64,000 nucleotides of DNA from Bradyrhizobium sp. DOA9 (GCF_000617845.2 NZ_DF820425.1:69690-133689), one strand, 5' to 3'; positions 26,726 through 34,993 are shown, numbered from the stretch's first letter. Notes: generated by a model from the letters alone, not told the origin. Program-made: numbers and translations.

Positions 26726-27700
26726 ATGTTGCGAATTTTGCGCAAGAGTGTTTTCGGGCTCGCAGTCCTCTTCGGTCTTTTCAGCGCCACCCCTCCCGCC
26801 GCCGCGGCCTATCCCGACCGTCCCGTGCACTGGCTGATCGGCTTTTCCCCCGGCGGCCCGGTCGACATCGTGGCGCGGATCATGGCGCAGTGGCTGTCGG
26901 ACCGGCTCGGCCAGCAATTCATCGTCGAGAACCGCACCGGCTCCGGCGGCAACATCGCCGCCGCCGCCGCGATCAGTTCGCCGCCGGACGGCTACACGCT
27001 GCTGTTCGTCGCGCCCAACAACGCGATCTCGACCTCGCTCTACAAGAAGCTGCCGTTCGACTTCCTGCGCGACACCGCCCCAGTCGCCAGCATCATGCAG
27101 CTCACCAACATGCTGGTCGTCTCCAACGCGTTTCCGCCGAAGTCGGTTCAGGAATTCATCGACTATTGCAAGGCCAATCCCGGCAAGATCACCTATGCCT
27201 CCTCCGGCAACGGCACCTCGGTGCACATGTCGGCCGAGCTGTTCAAGGCGATGACGAAGTGCGACATGGTGCACGTGCCCTATCGCGGCTCGGCCGTCGC
27301 CTTCCCCGACATCATCTCCAACAAGGTGCAGCTGATCTTCGACAATCTGCCCTCGGCGATGGAGCAGGTGAAGGGCGGCAATGTCCGCGCGCTCGGCGTG
27401 ACCTCGCCGCAGCGCTGGCCGAGCGTGCCCGACGTGCCCGCGATCGCCGAAACCGTGCCGGGCTTCGAATCGGTCGGCTTCTACGGCATCTCCGCGCCGA
27501 AGGGAACGCCGCCGGAAGTGATCGAGACCCTCAACAAGGCCGTCGGCGAAGCGCTGAAGGACCCGAAGCTGGTGGCAAAGCTCAAGGACGTCGGCGGCCT
27601 GCCCAAGCCGATGACGCCGGCCGAGTTCGGCAAGCTGGTCGCGGACGAGACCGAGAAGTGGCGCAAGGTGGTCGAGTTCGCCGGGGTCTCGGTGGACTAG
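26726..27700 (+). CDS. Bug/TctC family tripartite tricarboxylate transporter receptor
   Basis: A 324-residue periplasmic binding protein with a signal peptide ending near PAAAAYP. The opening YPDRPVHWLIGFSPGGPVDIV and VENRTGSGGNIAAAA are the Bug-family signature. TYASSGNGTSVHMSAELFK and HVPYRGSAVAFPDI follow. GGGAGG just before ATG 26726 decides against ATG 26714. It lacks TctA/TctB partners. Because the window encodes tcuAB without a permease, tricarballylate or citrate is a possible ligand, but this is only inference. Confidence 0.88.
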   Translation: MLRILRKSVFGLAVLFGLFSATPPAAAAYPDRPVHWLIGFSPGGPVDIVARIMAQWLSDRLGQQFIVENRTGSGGNIAAAAAISSPPDGYTLLFVAPNNAISTSLYKKLPFDFLRDTAPVASIMQLTNMLVVSNAFPPKSVQEFIDYCKANPGKITYASSGNGTSVHMSAELFKAMTKCDMVHVPYRGSAVAFPDIISNKVQLIFDNLPSAMEQVKGGNVRALGVTSPQRWPSVPDVPAIAETVPGFESVGFYGISAPKGTPPEVIETLNKAVGEALKDPKLVAKLKDVGGLPKPMTPAEFGKLVADETEKWRKVVEFAGVSVD

Positions 27701-27730
27701 GCGGCGGCCCCGGCGCCGGGTTCGGATGCA

Positions 27731-27758
27731 TTTGAGGGGGCCAACAGGCCCTCTCAAA
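27731..27758 (+). terminator. Stem-loop terminator after the Bug-family gene
   Basis: TTTGAGGGGGCC-AACA-GGCCCTCTCAAA forms a 12-bp stem (one G-U pair) with a 4-base loop, 30 bp after the stop. A long U tract is missing. Confidence 0.6.
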
Positions 27759-28034
27759 ACAAAACTGCGAAAACAACCCCATGCACAGTAGACGAGGCCA
27801 GTGATTTCAATGGGTTACTGCCCAGCTCGAAAAACCTGCGGAAAAGCGGTTTGCTCCGTCGGGCAAAACAGGGTTATACAGGCATCATCGGAGAATTTCG
27901 GGTATTCGCAAATGAGCCATGACGCCGTGCCGGCGTTCCCATCGGCCAGAGCCAGCATTGCACCCCCGCCTCCGGCCCTGTAAACGAACCGCGCACCGTT
28001 GCCGGCCGCTTCTACCTGCGGCCGCCTCGCGGCG
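27759..28034. other. No gene supported; leader of tRNA-Ile2
   Basis: Only short frames with poor codon use occur. A loose promoter pair (TTGCAC at 27958, TGTAAA at 27979) lies about 50 bases before the tRNA and may drive it. Confidence 0.4.
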
Positions 28035-28107
28035 GGGCCTGTAGCTCAATGGTTAGAGCCGGCCGCTCATAACGGTCTGGTTGCAGGTTCGAGTCCTGCC
28101 GGGCCCA
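28035..28107 (+). tRNA. tRNA-Ile2 (anticodon CAU)
   Basis: A complete cloverleaf: acceptor GGGCCTG/CGGGCCC with discriminator A, D stem GCTC/GAGC, anticodon stem GGCCG/CGGTC with loop CTCATAA, and T arm GCAGG-TTCGAGT-CCTGC. The anticodon CAU together with the G1-rich acceptor fits the isoleucine-2 tRNA, whose C34 becomes lysidine, rather than elongator or initiator tRNA-Met. The genome reads CTA directly after the discriminator, so CCA is not encoded. A foreign-looking gene block begins immediately downstream. Confidence 0.92.
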
Positions 28108-28264
28108 CTAGCTGCCCCGCTACTTTGATCACCGCTCCCGACCCAATCTTAGCTTCGTCATTCTGATCGCGAAGTTTCACGGCTGTCGGTAGTCCACGCC
28201 CCGCCAAGGCCCTTAACGTCAAAGCGCGAGATTTCCGGTAGTAATCCCATCAAGCAGAAGATGG

Positions 28265-28292
28265 TTTCAACTATCTTAGATTGTTCTATAAT
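28265..28292 (+). promoter_or_regulatory. Promoter of the island operon
   Basis: A perfect TATAAT -10 box at 28287-28292 stands out in this GC-rich sequence. A weak -35 (TTTCAA, 28265-28270) lies 16 bp upstream. The predicted start is about 15 bases ahead of ATG 28315. Confidence 0.5.
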
Positions 28293-28314
28293 AGACTGGC
28301 GCGCCGGGGTTACA

Positions 28315-29061
28315 ATGGCAACTTCAACATCGATCGAGTGGACTGACGCAACGTGGAACCCCGTCACGGGATGCACTAAGATCAGTGCAGGCTGCGACAA
28401 TTGCTACGCCGAGCGGTTTTCGGAGCGCTTTCGCGGAACGCCCGGCCATCCTTTCGAAACAGGGTTCGACCTTACACTGCGGCCTGAGCGCATAGAGCAG
28501 CCGCTGAGGTGGCGTGAACCCCGAATGATCTTTGTAAATTCCATGAGCGACCTCTTTCATAAGGAGATCCCGGCTGCCTTCATTTCCAGAGTATGCGACA
28601 CAATGGAGAGCGCTAATTGGCACACGTTCCAGGTCCTAACCAAGCGCTCATCGCTCATGCGAAATTTTCTAAAGCGGCGTTATGGAGACGATCGGGGTCC
28701 GAACCATATCTGGTTTGGCGTATCTGTCGAAGATGGCACGAAGCTGAGTCGCGTAAGACACCTACAAGATGCTCCAGCTGGCGTTCGCTTCCTCTCAATC
28801 GAGCCGCTCATTGGACGCATTGGGAAGCTCGATCTCACGGAAATCGACTGGGTGATTGTCGGTGGCGAGAGTGGTCCCCGTGCGCGCCCAATGAGCCCAG
28901 ACTGGGTTCGCGAAATCCGCGATCAGTGTCTTTCTGAAGGTGTTCCATTCTTCTTTAAACAGTGGGGCGGCTTTCGGCCTAAGTCAGGTGGCCGCGATCT
29001 AGATGGCGAAGAATGGAGCCAATTTCCGACCAAACAGAGATTTGTTGACGCAGCCGAGTGA
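28315..29061 (+). CDS. DUF5131 / phage Gp37-Gp68 family three-Cys protein
   Basis: A 248-residue protein. IEWTDATWNPVTGCTKISAG then CDNCYAERF gives the three-cysteine motif (Cys 20, 27, 30; CX6CX2C) of the Gp37/Gp68 family, which suggests an FeS cluster of radical-SAM-like type. Further family blocks are NSMSDLFHKEIP, FQVLTKR, WFGVSVEDGTK, FLSIEPLIG, WVIVGGESGPRARPM and FFFKQWGG. Members are common in phages and islands and their function is not established. It is the first gene of the operon; its stop TGA overlaps the ATG of tcmP by one base. Confidence 0.88.
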   Translation: MATSTSIEWTDATWNPVTGCTKISAGCDNCYAERFSERFRGTPGHPFETGFDLTLRPERIEQPLRWREPRMIFVNSMSDLFHKEIPAAFISRVCDTMESANWHTFQVLTKRSSLMRNFLKRRYGDDRGPNHIWFGVSVEDGTKLSRVRHLQDAPAGVRFLSIEPLIGRIGKLDLTEIDWVIVGGESGPRARPMSPDWVREIRDQCLSEGVPFFFKQWGGFRPKSGGRDLDGEEWSQFPTKQRFVDAAE

Positions 29062-30215
29062 TGGTCTCTCTTGAAGATTATAAAGGTCGTGAGCAGGCTT
29101 ACGTAAAACACGTTCTGCTCGAGCGATACCTGGAAGCGCTCGTGCACAAGACGGCGAGCGTTTACCCCCACATCGTTTATGTTGATGGCTTCGCAGGCCC
29201 CTGGCAAAGCGCGAATGAGCATCACGAAGATACGTCTTTTGGAATTGCGCTGCGCACTCTTCGCACCGCGAAAGCAGCCTGGAAAGGCAAACGCCGCGAC
29301 GTCAAGATGACGGCGATACTGATAGAAAAGTCCGCCAGCGCATTTAAAGAACTCGAAAAGCTTCCGCCGAAATTTCCCGACATTGAGATCATACCGCAAA
29401 AGGGAGATTTTGTGGGCCTAATACCCAACATTCTCTCGAAAATACCAAGGGACGCATTTTCCTTTTTCCTGCTGGATCCTAAGGGTTGGCGAATTCCACT
29501 CAATGCGCTGCAACCGATGCTGGCGCGGCCTAACTCGGAAGTACTATTCAATTTCATGTTCGAATTCATCAATCGCGCTGCCAGCATTGATGATTCTGTC
29601 GTGGTGACGGGTCTAAACGAGTTACTTCCCTCAGGGGATTGGAGGCAGCAGCTCAGCCAGAGCACCACTTCTGATCAGCGCAAGGAAGTCTTGGTCGCCG
29701 CATTCACAGAGTGTCTCTCTCAGGCCGGCAACTTCAAGCATGTTTGCGAAACGACGATCTTGCGTCCGGACCGTGATCGTCCTCTGTACTCACTTTTCTA
29801 CGGCACGAGGCACGACCGCGGCTTGGAGGTCTTTCGAGACTGCCAAGTTAAGGCGCTCGAAGCACAAGCGGCCACACGCGCCGCAACGAAGGTGGATAAG
29901 GCTGAGGCCAAATCCCGCCAGACCGAGATGTTCGGCTCATTTCATGAAATGAATGAAAATGAAGCGAGTACCTTCCTTGAGTCTGAGAAAAACAAAGCGC
30001 GCGCCGCCTTGGTTGCATTGACGCCTGATAAATTAAATCCGATCTTGTACAAAGATCTCTGGCCACTCGTTCTCGCTAAGCATGTAGTGAGATTGACCGC
30101 TGTCAATCAACTTGCCGCTCAACTCCGAAAGGAGAATGTTATCGACTTTCCAGATTGGGAGCCACGGAGACGCGTTCCTCAACCTCATTATCGTTGTTGT
30201 CGCAAGGAGAACTGA
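29061..30215 (+). CDS. tcmP: TcmP, three-Cys-motif partner protein
   Basis: A 384-residue protein of the family named for its constant pairing with three-Cys-motif proteins like the one upstream. Residues 42-48 read DGFAGPW and residues 137-143 LLDPKGW, resembling motifs I and IV of Rossmann methyltransferases. ILIEK (87-91) and FNFMFEFINR continue that fold, and the C-terminal third is helical and charged. ATG 29061 sits in TGATG with the previous stop, so translation is coupled. The molecular activity is unknown. Confidence 0.85.
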   Translation: MVSLEDYKGREQAYVKHVLLERYLEALVHKTASVYPHIVYVDGFAGPWQSANEHHEDTSFGIALRTLRTAKAAWKGKRRDVKMTAILIEKSASAFKELEKLPPKFPDIEIIPQKGDFVGLIPNILSKIPRDAFSFFLLDPKGWRIPLNALQPMLARPNSEVLFNFMFEFINRAASIDDSVVVTGLNELLPSGDWRQQLSQSTTSDQRKEVLVAAFTECLSQAGNFKHVCETTILRPDRDRPLYSLFYGTRHDRGLEVFRDCQVKALEAQAATRAATKVDKAEAKSRQTEMFGSFHEMNENEASTFLESEKNKARAALVALTPDKLNPILYKDLWPLVLAKHVVRLTAVNQLAAQLRKENVIDFPDWEPRRRVPQPHYRCCRKEN

Positions 30216-30253
30216 ACTCGCTAACTGCGCTCCTGTGTTGTTCTCCATTTGCA

Positions 30254-31237
30254 ATGGTGGACTTAGACCACCACGGAAGCCACATGATCCTAGTCCCCGA
30301 GAACAACGATCGCTGGCAACTACTCACCCCCCGCAACATAGCAGTGCGGAAGTTATGGGGGTGGGGTCACTCGATACAGAAGATACTAGCAGCATCCGAG
30401 CCAACGCCGCGCGAAAGCGCGCATTTAGTCATAGCTTCGGATTATGGTGGGGAACACAAGAAGGCGACCCATTTGATTTACTGCTACCTGATTGCTCGGG
30501 AAGGAATCGGTGAATGGCAATTGTATAATCAAGCAGCACGTCGACATCTGACCGATGCACGTCGGATGGCTTACAAAAGACTTGACGATCCGCTTCGACA
30601 AAACGCGCTCATCCCCTTTCTTACCGCCGCTTCAGGTATTGATGGCCACCTCGTCGCAATTGCGATCGACAAGAGAAAGAAGTGGCTATCCATTGTCCCA
30701 GGCGAGTCGGCCTCGCTGCTGGAGGCGCTCAACTTAAGAGAAAAATGGAATCCTCGCGCGCTAGAGGGAATGCTGCGAAAAGTACATATCACAGGTATCC
30801 TGCTCTCGCTCTGGTCACGACCTTACGGCAATGTCACTTGGATCACGGACCAGGACGAATTTGTAGCAAACGAGTCACGCCGCGACGACGCTCTGGTCGC
30901 CGCCGCTCGCTTCTCTTCTTTTTACATTGACCATCCTATGGGAGCCTTCCGTCTAAATAGAACGGATCAAGACGTTGACGGGCGCGACTTCGAAGATCTG
31001 TGCGCCATTGCAGATCTATCTGCTGGCATGCTGTCTGAGGTATCGAGCCGGCTTCGCAACAGAGGTTGGCAAGACAGGCTCTGGACGTTGAACGGCGATT
31101 TACCGCCGAAGGCGGAGCTTATCGCGGATTGGTTCTGGGATGCCAAAATGACTCTTCGAAAGACACTGATCACAATCGATGTCCACGGGACACGCTTCAG
31201 TGTCCAGAAAATATCTAGGCTTAGCCTGGCGGAATAA
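30254..31237 (+). CDS. Third island protein, RNase H/DUF3800-like
   Basis: A 327-residue protein 38 bp after tcmP; ATG 30254 is preferred, but a TTG at 30155 would overlap tcmP. LVIASDYGGEHKKATHLIYC (residues about 58-77) resembles the first strand of an RNase H-like nuclease with Asp63 and Glu67. WITDQDE and RRDDAL mid-protein, and DFEDLCAIADLSAGML near the end, match the pattern of later acidic residues in DUF3800 proteins. I do not recognise a closer family. The nuclease role is inference. Its tight linkage suggests it is part of the same system. Confidence 0.6.
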   Translation: MVDLDHHGSHMILVPENNDRWQLLTPRNIAVRKLWGWGHSIQKILAASEPTPRESAHLVIASDYGGEHKKATHLIYCYLIAREGIGEWQLYNQAARRHLTDARRMAYKRLDDPLRQNALIPFLTAASGIDGHLVAIAIDKRKKWLSIVPGESASLLEALNLREKWNPRALEGMLRKVHITGILLSLWSRPYGNVTWITDQDEFVANESRRDDALVAAARFSSFYIDHPMGAFRLNRTDQDVDGRDFEDLCAIADLSAGMLSEVSSRLRNRGWQDRLWTLNGDLPPKAELIADWFWDAKMTLRKTLITIDVHGTRFSVQKISRLSLAE

Positions 31238-31261
31238 ACCGGCCGACGGATCACGAGGTTG

Positions 31262-31269
31262 CTAGCTGC
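31262..31269. repeat. Possible right end of the island (8-bp direct repeat)
   Basis: CTAGCTGC here repeats 28108-28115, which follows the tRNA directly. CTAG is rare in such genomes, but eight bases can match by chance. A longer tRNA-derived attachment repeat was not found. Confidence 0.3.
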
Positions 31270-31318
31270 AGCTGCCCACAGCGATGGACCGCTCGTTCAG
31301 TGCCTCCTCAATCCCGCT

Positions 31319-31798
31319 TCACGACGCATTCGCTCTCGCCCGTTCGCGGGCTTCGCGGCGGCGCTCTCGGCGCTCGCGCCGCCGCTTGGCCCGGTCGGCG
31401 GGCTGCGGCAGCGGGGGACGCGGAGCCATCTCGACCACCGGCGGGGATGTCTCATTGACGGGGGACGCCAGGCTCGGCTCACTCGGTGCCGGGCGGGCTT
31501 CCATGAACGCCAAGACGTCTCGCCCCTTGGAGGTCAGTCTCCAGCCGCCGCTGATGCGCTCGACCAGGCCTTGCGAAAAGATGTCGAGGTCCGGCACCCG
31601 GCTGGCAAGACGCCTCGTCCGGTCGGCCCAATCGCGGCCACTGGTTGCCAGGATGGCCATGTCGCGCTTGAGGTCTTCCATGACGGCAAAGCCATCCGGA
31701 TAGCTCACCAGGATCTTCAACACCGTCACCTGGAAATTCACGCCCCCGCCCCCGCTCTGGTCAATCAGCGCCAGAAGATCCCTCTCGGGAACGCCCAC
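31319..31798 (-). CDS. Hypothetical protein with winged-helix-like N-terminus and basic tail
   Basis: A 159-residue protein starting at GTG 31798. Residues 15-95 look helical with a winged-helix rhythm (VTVLKILVSYPDGFAVMEDL, WADRTRRLASRVPDLDIFS, GLVERISGGWRLTSKGRDVL), as in small DNA-binding domains of repressors and restriction-associated proteins. The tail is proline-rich, then strongly basic (KRRRERRERRREARERARAN). GC-rich codons mark it as core genome, outside the island. No firm family can be given. Confidence 0.6.
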   Translation of the reverse strand: MGVPERDLLALIDQSGGGGVNFQVTVLKILVSYPDGFAVMEDLKRDMAILATSGRDWADRTRRLASRVPDLDIFSQGLVERISGGWRLTSKGRDVLAFMEARPAPSEPSLASPVNETSPPVVEMAPRPPLPQPADRAKRRRERRERRREARERARANAS

Positions 31799-31894
31799 CG
31801 TACTTTGCTTCGCTGCCGTCGCGATTCAAAAATGTTAATCCCGAGGAAGAAGGGCGCGCAGGGGAGCGGGGCTGCAGGGGCGCGTCGCTCAAAC

Positions 31895-32371
31895 CTAAAG
31901 CTTCCGATAAGTCACATGCGCAGTCGCGAACGGAATGCCCGCGCGCCCGGCGGATCCGCGCACGATGCAGGCGCGGTCATCGATCGCGTAGAACCAGTCG
32001 TCGAAGTTCAGCTTGAACGACTTGCCATCGCCTTGGGGCGTGTCGCGCGTGTACGTCCAATGGAATGCACAACCGGCCTGCTCGCCGGTGGCTTCGCCTT
32101 CGAGGCGGTTCTCATGGCCGGTGTATCGACCTTCGTCCAGCTTGTGAATGGTCCAGCGCAGCGTGTCGCTGTGGCCGTCATCGAAGGTGTAGGTTTCGGT
32201 CAGCACGACGGTGTCGGTGTCCGCGTCCAACTCGCCATGCGCCGCGATCGTCGCCCGCTTCAACAGCCCGCCAATGAGGCTCTCGACCACCGCCCATCCT
32301 TCCAGGCGGCCGACGAAGAACTGCTCGGGGAGAAACAGCGGCGTGGTGCCGGCGAACGCATCAATGGCCAT
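31895..32371 (-). CDS. DUF3833 family protein
   Basis: A 158-residue protein with the DUF3833 pattern: PEQFFVGRLEGWAVVES, then VLTETYTFDDGHSDTLRW and ITHKLDEG-like segments, and FKLNFDDWFYAIDD near residue 120. The family forms a lipocalin-like beta barrel of unknown function. Usual members carry a lipoprotein signal, which this one lacks. ATG 32371 is chosen because GGAGG lies 9 bases upstream. Confidence 0.8.
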   Translation of the reverse strand: MAIDAFAGTTPLFLPEQFFVGRLEGWAVVESLIGGLLKRATIAAHGELDADTDTVVLTETYTFDDGHSDTLRWTIHKLDEGRYTGHENRLEGEATGEQAGCAFHWTYTRDTPQGDGKSFKLNFDDWFYAIDDRACIVRGSAGRAGIPFATAHVTYRKL

Positions 32372-32619
32372 GGGCTTTTCCTCCGAACCGATGACCACTC
32401 AAGTCGCCTCTCGGCACCGGGTTCCCCTAGCAGGAGACCCGCCTGGCTCGTTGCCGTGTTTGCGGGGGCATGCGGACCCCGCGTCAACCCTTCGCCTTCT
32501 CCACAGCCCTCCGGAACACGGGGACAAAAGCAGTCCCGCCGTTTGCGAATCCCTGCTCCGTGCTAACGCGCGGAACGATTTGGCGGGCGCACGGATTCGT
32601 CCCGCAGGAGCGATCTCGC

Positions 32620-32889
32620 ATGTTGATGATCAGGGAAAGACGGCCGGCGATCCAGACACTGCGCGGATGGGCCATCCATGTGCTGCAGGAGGCCGGCGCG
32701 ATTTGCGAATGCGAGGAGCATGGCTGGGCCAGGGATCGTGCCGACGCGCACGCTCGTGATCGTGCGGTCGCGCTTGCGCGTCGCGATCCGCCGGACGGCG
32801 TCTCCGCCGATCAGGCCGTCGCGGAGATCAACGATGTGCTCGATTCGATCGGCGATACCTGTCCGGAGTGCCCTGACGAGGGCCTTTGA
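32620..32889 (+). CDS. Small conserved-type protein with cysteine pairs
   Basis: An 89-residue protein, MLMIRERRPAIQTLRGWAIH at the start, with CAGGAG nine bases upstream. It has cysteines in ICECEEHGW and in TCPECPDEGL at the C-terminus, a possible small metal site. The middle is Ala/Arg/Asp-rich and helical. No function is known to me. Confidence 0.6.
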   Translation: MLMIRERRPAIQTLRGWAIHVLQEAGAICECEEHGWARDRADAHARDRAVALARRDPPDGVSADQAVAEINDVLDSIGDTCPECPDEGL

Positions 32890-32906
32890 GGCCTCCACAA
32901 GCGACC

Positions 32907-32929
32907 ACGGACGACGAGGTAGCGTCCGT
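32907..32929. terminator. Hairpin between converging genes
   Basis: ACGGACG-N9-CGTCCGT lies between the stop of the 89-residue gene and the stop of ku. It could end transcription from both sides, although there is no U tract. Confidence 0.4.
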
Positions 32930-32942
32930 CCGCCGGGATGCC

Positions 32943-33884
32943 TCATGCCGATTTTCGCCGCGCCCCTGCCGCGGGCTTCTTCGCGGATGTCTCCCTGGCG
33001 GCCGCCTTCTTGCCCGCGATCGGCATCAGCATCTCCTTCTGGCCTGCGGCCGCCTTCCTCGGCTTCTTCCCTGGCTTGTCGGCCTTCGCGGGCGCGGCCT
33101 GCTTCCCGGCTTCCTTGCCGACGCTGCGCCGCAGCGCCTCCATGAGGTCGACGACGTTCTCGCCCTTCGGCCGCTCCTTCGGCCGGATCACCTTGCCGGC
33201 GCGCTTTTGGTTGATCAGCTCGATCAGCGCGGTCTCGTAATGGTCCTCGAACTTGTCAGGCTCGAAGCGCCCGGCCTTCTGGTTGACGATGTGCCGGGCG
33301 AGATCGAGCATGTCCTTGGTGACCTTCACGTCCTGGATGTCGTCGAAATATTCGGCCTCGCTGCGCACCTCGTAGGGATAGCGCAGCAGGGTGCCGACCA
33401 GGCCCTTGTCCATCGGCTCCAGCGCGACGATGTGCTCGCGGTTGGTCAGCACGACCCGCCCGATCGCGACCTTGTTCATCTCGCGGATGGTCTCGCGGAT
33501 CACCGCGAAGGCGTCGTGGCCGACCTTGCCGTCGGGGCGGATGTAATAGGGTCGGATGAGGTAGCGGGGGTCGATGTCCGATTTGTCGACGAACTCGTCG
33601 ATCTCGATGGTGCGGGTGGATTCCAGCGCGATCTCCTCGAGCTCTTCCCTGGAGACCTCGATGTACTGGCCCTTGTCGAGCTCGTAGCCCTTGACGATGT
33701 CCTCGTTCGGCACCTCGTCGCCGGTTTCCGCATCGACCTTCAGGTATTTGACGCGGTGGCCGGTCTGCCGGTTGAGCTGGTTGAACGAGATCTTCTCGCT
33801 CTCGGACGTGGCCGGATAGAGCGCCACGGGGCAGGTGACGAGGGACAATCTCAGGAAGCCTTTCCAATTGGCGCGCGGGGCCAT
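32943..33884 (-). CDS. ku: Non-homologous end-joining protein Ku
   Basis: A 313-residue DNA-end-binding protein that forms homodimeric rings on double-strand breaks and recruits the ligase LigD. The Ku core is clear: MAPRANWKGFLRLSLVTCPV, SFNQLNRQTGHRVKY, IVKGYELDKGQYIEVSREEL, ALEPMDKGLVGTLLRYPYEV. The C-terminal 60 residues are Lys/Ala-rich (GKKPRKAAAGQK and similar), as in rhizobial Ku proteins, and aid DNA retention. No ligD lies nearby. Rhizobia often carry several ku genes. Confidence 0.95.
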   Translation of the reverse strand: MAPRANWKGFLRLSLVTCPVALYPATSESEKISFNQLNRQTGHRVKYLKVDAETGDEVPNEDIVKGYELDKGQYIEVSREELEEIALESTRTIEIDEFVDKSDIDPRYLIRPYYIRPDGKVGHDAFAVIRETIREMNKVAIGRVVLTNREHIVALEPMDKGLVGTLLRYPYEVRSEAEYFDDIQDVKVTKDMLDLARHIVNQKAGRFEPDKFEDHYETALIELINQKRAGKVIRPKERPKGENVVDLMEALRRSVGKEAGKQAAPAKADKPGKKPRKAAAGQKEMLMPIAGKKAAARETSAKKPAAGARRKSA

Positions 33885-34071
33885 TGACGCAGAACTCCGG
33901 TTCGAGGCGACACGGATTCAAGACGAACGGGGGGCCCGGGTTCCGACATGGGGAGCGAGATTCAGAACGCCGTCCTCGCGACGCACAAAACGAAGATCTC
34001 GATCCTGACAGCCCGTTCGACCTGGCCTATGGCGTAGCGCAATCCGACCATCAGGATCCATTTCCGGATGC

Positions 34072-34350
34072 TCACCGCGATCGGTCGTGAAAGCCGTGGT
34101 GCCGGGCAACGCCAGGCGTTGCCTCGTAAGCCCGGTTGGCCCCAAACACGGGAGCCGCGCCGCCGGGGCGTTCCAGGCCCATTCTGCCTGCCGGCGTCAG
34201 TTCGCAGTCGTTCAACACATCCCGATCGGGATATTGCGCCTGAAACGAATTTGGATCTTGAATCGCCCACAACGGGCACTGGGCGCTTGCAGAGCTTATC
34301 GCGCCAATCGACATCATCGCTGCAATAACAAAGGTCCTGAATCCAGTCAT
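34072..34350 (-). CDS. Small secreted protein of unknown function
   Basis: A 92-residue protein with a clear signal peptide (MTGFRTFVIAAMMSIGAISS then ASAQC). The mature part has two cysteines (CPLWAIQD and NDCELTP) that may form a disulfide, and a Gly/Arg/His-rich end. GGAGC lies upstream of ATG 34350. No family is recognised. Confidence 0.55.
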   Translation of the reverse strand: MTGFRTFVIAAMMSIGAISSASAQCPLWAIQDPNSFQAQYPDRDVLNDCELTPAGRMGLERPGGAAPVFGANRAYEATPGVARHHGFHDRSR

Positions 34351-34741
34351 GGTCGTGCTCCGAACGGTGGTTGTTTCGTGCGGAGCATTCGCGCTAGTTC
34401 GAACCGGCTGCTCTGTTGAACGCGTTTCCTTCTAATTTCTTGGTTGATCATGAGGTAGGTATGCGCTTCGGAAAAAACACGTGGGTGAACAATCACGCCT
34501 GCGCGAATGGCAAATCGGCGTGCTCACCATGGCGCGACACACACAAGGCGACGAAAGACTCGAAACCGTGACGCAACTGCCGGCATGAAGCCGCGTGCGG
34601 GGTTTGCGGATTCGCACGAATTCGACCGCCAAACGGCGCGTGATGCCGAGGACGTTACCAGTCTTGCAGGCGTTGCCGATTGCGAGGGTGTGGACCGAGG
34701 ATCATCTAACGCATCATCGTAGGTCTATCGGAGAAGCTCCC
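34351..34741. other. No gene supported
   Basis: About 390 bases of somewhat lower GC, with only short frames lacking ribosome sites. It separates two divergent genes for small exported proteins and probably holds their promoters. Confidence 0.45.
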
Positions 34742-34993
34742 ATGCGATCAGGTCTCGTTTTGAGCCTCTTGATTATCCTGTGTGCGCCCGTCAGCGCCGC
34801 GGTGGCAGGCCAGAGCGCCGCGGCAGGCAAGGTCCATCGGCATCATGCGACAGCGCATTCTCGTGTTGTGACGACCGGGACCGCTGCGGCCTGGGCCTAT
34901 TCACCGGCACGGCCGGTCCGCCATCAACCGACCCCTCACTATGATGATCAACCAGAACCAGGTCATAATCCCTACGAGGGATGGGGTGGTTAA
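34742..34993 (+). CDS. Small secreted His-rich protein
   Basis: An 83-residue protein with a signal peptide (MRSGLVLSLLIILCAPVSAA) and a mature part rich in His, Pro and Tyr (KVHRHHATAHSR, PTPHYDDQPEPGHNPYEG). GGAG lies 10 bases before ATG. The PxxHNPYEGWGG end is typical of many small rhizobial exported proteins of unknown role. Confidence 0.55.
   Translation: MRSGLVLSLLIILCAPVSAAVAGQSAAAGKVHRHHATAHSRVVTTGTAAAWAYSPARPVRHQPTPHYDDQPEPGHNPYEGWGG

Larger units (their letters stand above)
28108..31269 (+). mobile_element. Low-GC genomic island at tRNA-Ile2
   Basis: Three genes whose base composition drops sharply (sampled lines about 43-57% GC against above 60% on both sides), with frequent ATA, TTA and AAA codons that are rare elsewhere here. 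The block starts right at the 3' end of a tRNA gene, the classic integration target. The 8-mer CTAGCTGC occurs at both ends (28108-28115 and 31262-31269). No integrase or transposase remains, so it is either a decayed element or a cargo segment. Confidence 0.7.

Noticed and set aside
28108..31269. Integrase, transposase or second tRNA fragment for the island
   Set aside because: I looked on both strands and found none; only an 8-bp direct repeat remains, which is weak.
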